Assembly (NCBI RefSeq): GCF_900172355.1
Contig: NZ_FWFZ01000026.1
Location: forward strand, 1 to 49,349
Direction: 5' to 3'
Length of the DNA: 49,349 bases
Source: Roseisalinus antarcticus
GTDB taxonomy: Bacteria > Pseudomonadota > Alphaproteobacteria > Rhodobacterales > Rhodobacteraceae
The notes below the pieces were generated by a model. That model saw only the letters and a list, made by a program, of their open reading frames with translations, was not told the DNA's origin and did no database searches. Below are positions 49,207-49,349 of the stretch, piece after piece. The position numbers and the translations under genes are program-made. Numbering within the stretch: the first letter of the stretch is position 1; the number at the start of each line of letters is the position of its first letter.

Positions 49207-49349
49207 GGCTCAGGACCCATTAAACGGGTTGAGGCTGCGCGGTCTGCGTGATTCATCGTCCCCGAACCAAAGGGGGCATGATGAGCGATCTGTATTGGCT
49301 GAGCGAGGCTCAGATGGCGCGGCTGAGGCCCTATTTTCCGAAGAGCCAT
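49207..49349 (+). mobile_element. Left part of an IS5-type insertion sequence, cut by the window edge
   Basis: The 49278-49349 frame is an IS5-family transposase N-terminus. The element probably starts near a CTAG at 49204-49207, followed by GGCTCAGGACCCATTAA, which may be its left terminal repeat. CTAG or TA are usual targets of the IS427-type subgroup. The right end lies outside the window, so the boundary is an inference. Confidence 0.5.
49278..49349 (+). CDS. IS5-family transposase, N-terminal fragment (runs off window)
   Basis: The reading frame MMSDLYWLSEAQMARLRPYF and onward matches the start of IS5/IS427-type transposases common in Rhodobacterales (DLYWLSEAQMARLRPYFPKSHG type). ATG 49278 and ATG 49281 are both possible, with AGGGGG just upstream. 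The window ends after 24 codons, so whether the gene is intact cannot be judged. Confidence 0.8.
   Translation, partial: MMSDLYWLSEAQMARLRPYFPKSH

Noticed and set aside
1-49349. CRISPR arrays, tRNA or rRNA genes, phage modules
   Set aside because: No regular spacer-repeat pattern, cloverleaf, rRNA or phage structural motif was recognised when reading the window. A covariance-model search would settle small RNAs.

Overview
The window is GC-rich DNA from an alphaproteobacterium, most likely a member of the Rhodobacterales (Rhodobacteraceae/Roseobacteraceae). The evidence is a gcrA cell-cycle regulator gene, an Hsp20-DUF1150 pair, mce followed by a DUF1467 gene, a DUF6455 protein, and GC-rich intergenic hairpins of a type I associate with this order. 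It reads as ordinary chromosome with dense, often overlapping genes. The exception is the right edge, where the 5' part of an IS5-type transposase gene begins. I see no rRNA, tRNA, CRISPR array, prophage or plasmid functions.

Layout. 1-5.2 kb: a membrane diguanylate cyclase, a Nudix hydrolase, a lipase-like hydrolase, purEK, a DUF465 gene, and an hsp20-DUF1150 operon behind a clear sigma-32-type promoter. 5.2-10.3 kb: an AstE/AspA-type deacylase whose Shine-Dalgarno lies in a hairpin, then a tightly overlapping unit DUF1800 - DUF1501 (Tat-type signal) - NAD-dependent epimerase - sugar transferase. 10.4-15.3 kb: a Flp-pilin-like small protein and a response regulator, mce-DUF1467, and a run of DUF2306, CysZ-like, nitroreductase and histone-deacetylase-family genes. 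15.4-24.8 kb: small housekeeping and envelope genes (DUF167, an M48 lipoprotein, HlyIII, DUF6455, DUF393, a TPR protein), rimO, a TetR regulator divergent from an ABA4-like gene pair with a strong operator palindrome, a lytic transglycosylase, gcrA, and a solitary ABC-2 permease.

24.8-31.5 kb: an FAD oxidoreductase, argD-argF-ACT, and a reverse-strand sugar operon (SDR dehydrogenase, SMP-30 lactonase, aldose epimerase) that looks like part of an oxidative aldose pathway. 31.6-41.2 kb: a CopA-type Cu(I) ATPase, argE, a fused 5-oxoprolinase, adenine deaminase and a GFA protein. 41.2-47.2 kb: a self-contained operon with promoter, leader inverted repeat, Liv-type ABC transporter (five genes) and a cytochrome P450 resembling the CYP199 family of para-substituted benzoate oxidases. 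This suggests uptake and oxidation of an aromatic acid. 47.3-49.3 kb: a SulP transporter with inverted repeats in its promoter region, then the IS fragment.

The features most worth follow-up are the DUF1800/DUF1501/epimerase/sugar-transferase unit (including an apparent CTG start), the Liv-P450 operon, a cluster of four GC hairpins between tetR and rimO, and a recurring arrangement in which convergent genes share palindromic stop codons. None of these can be proven novel from sequence reading alone.
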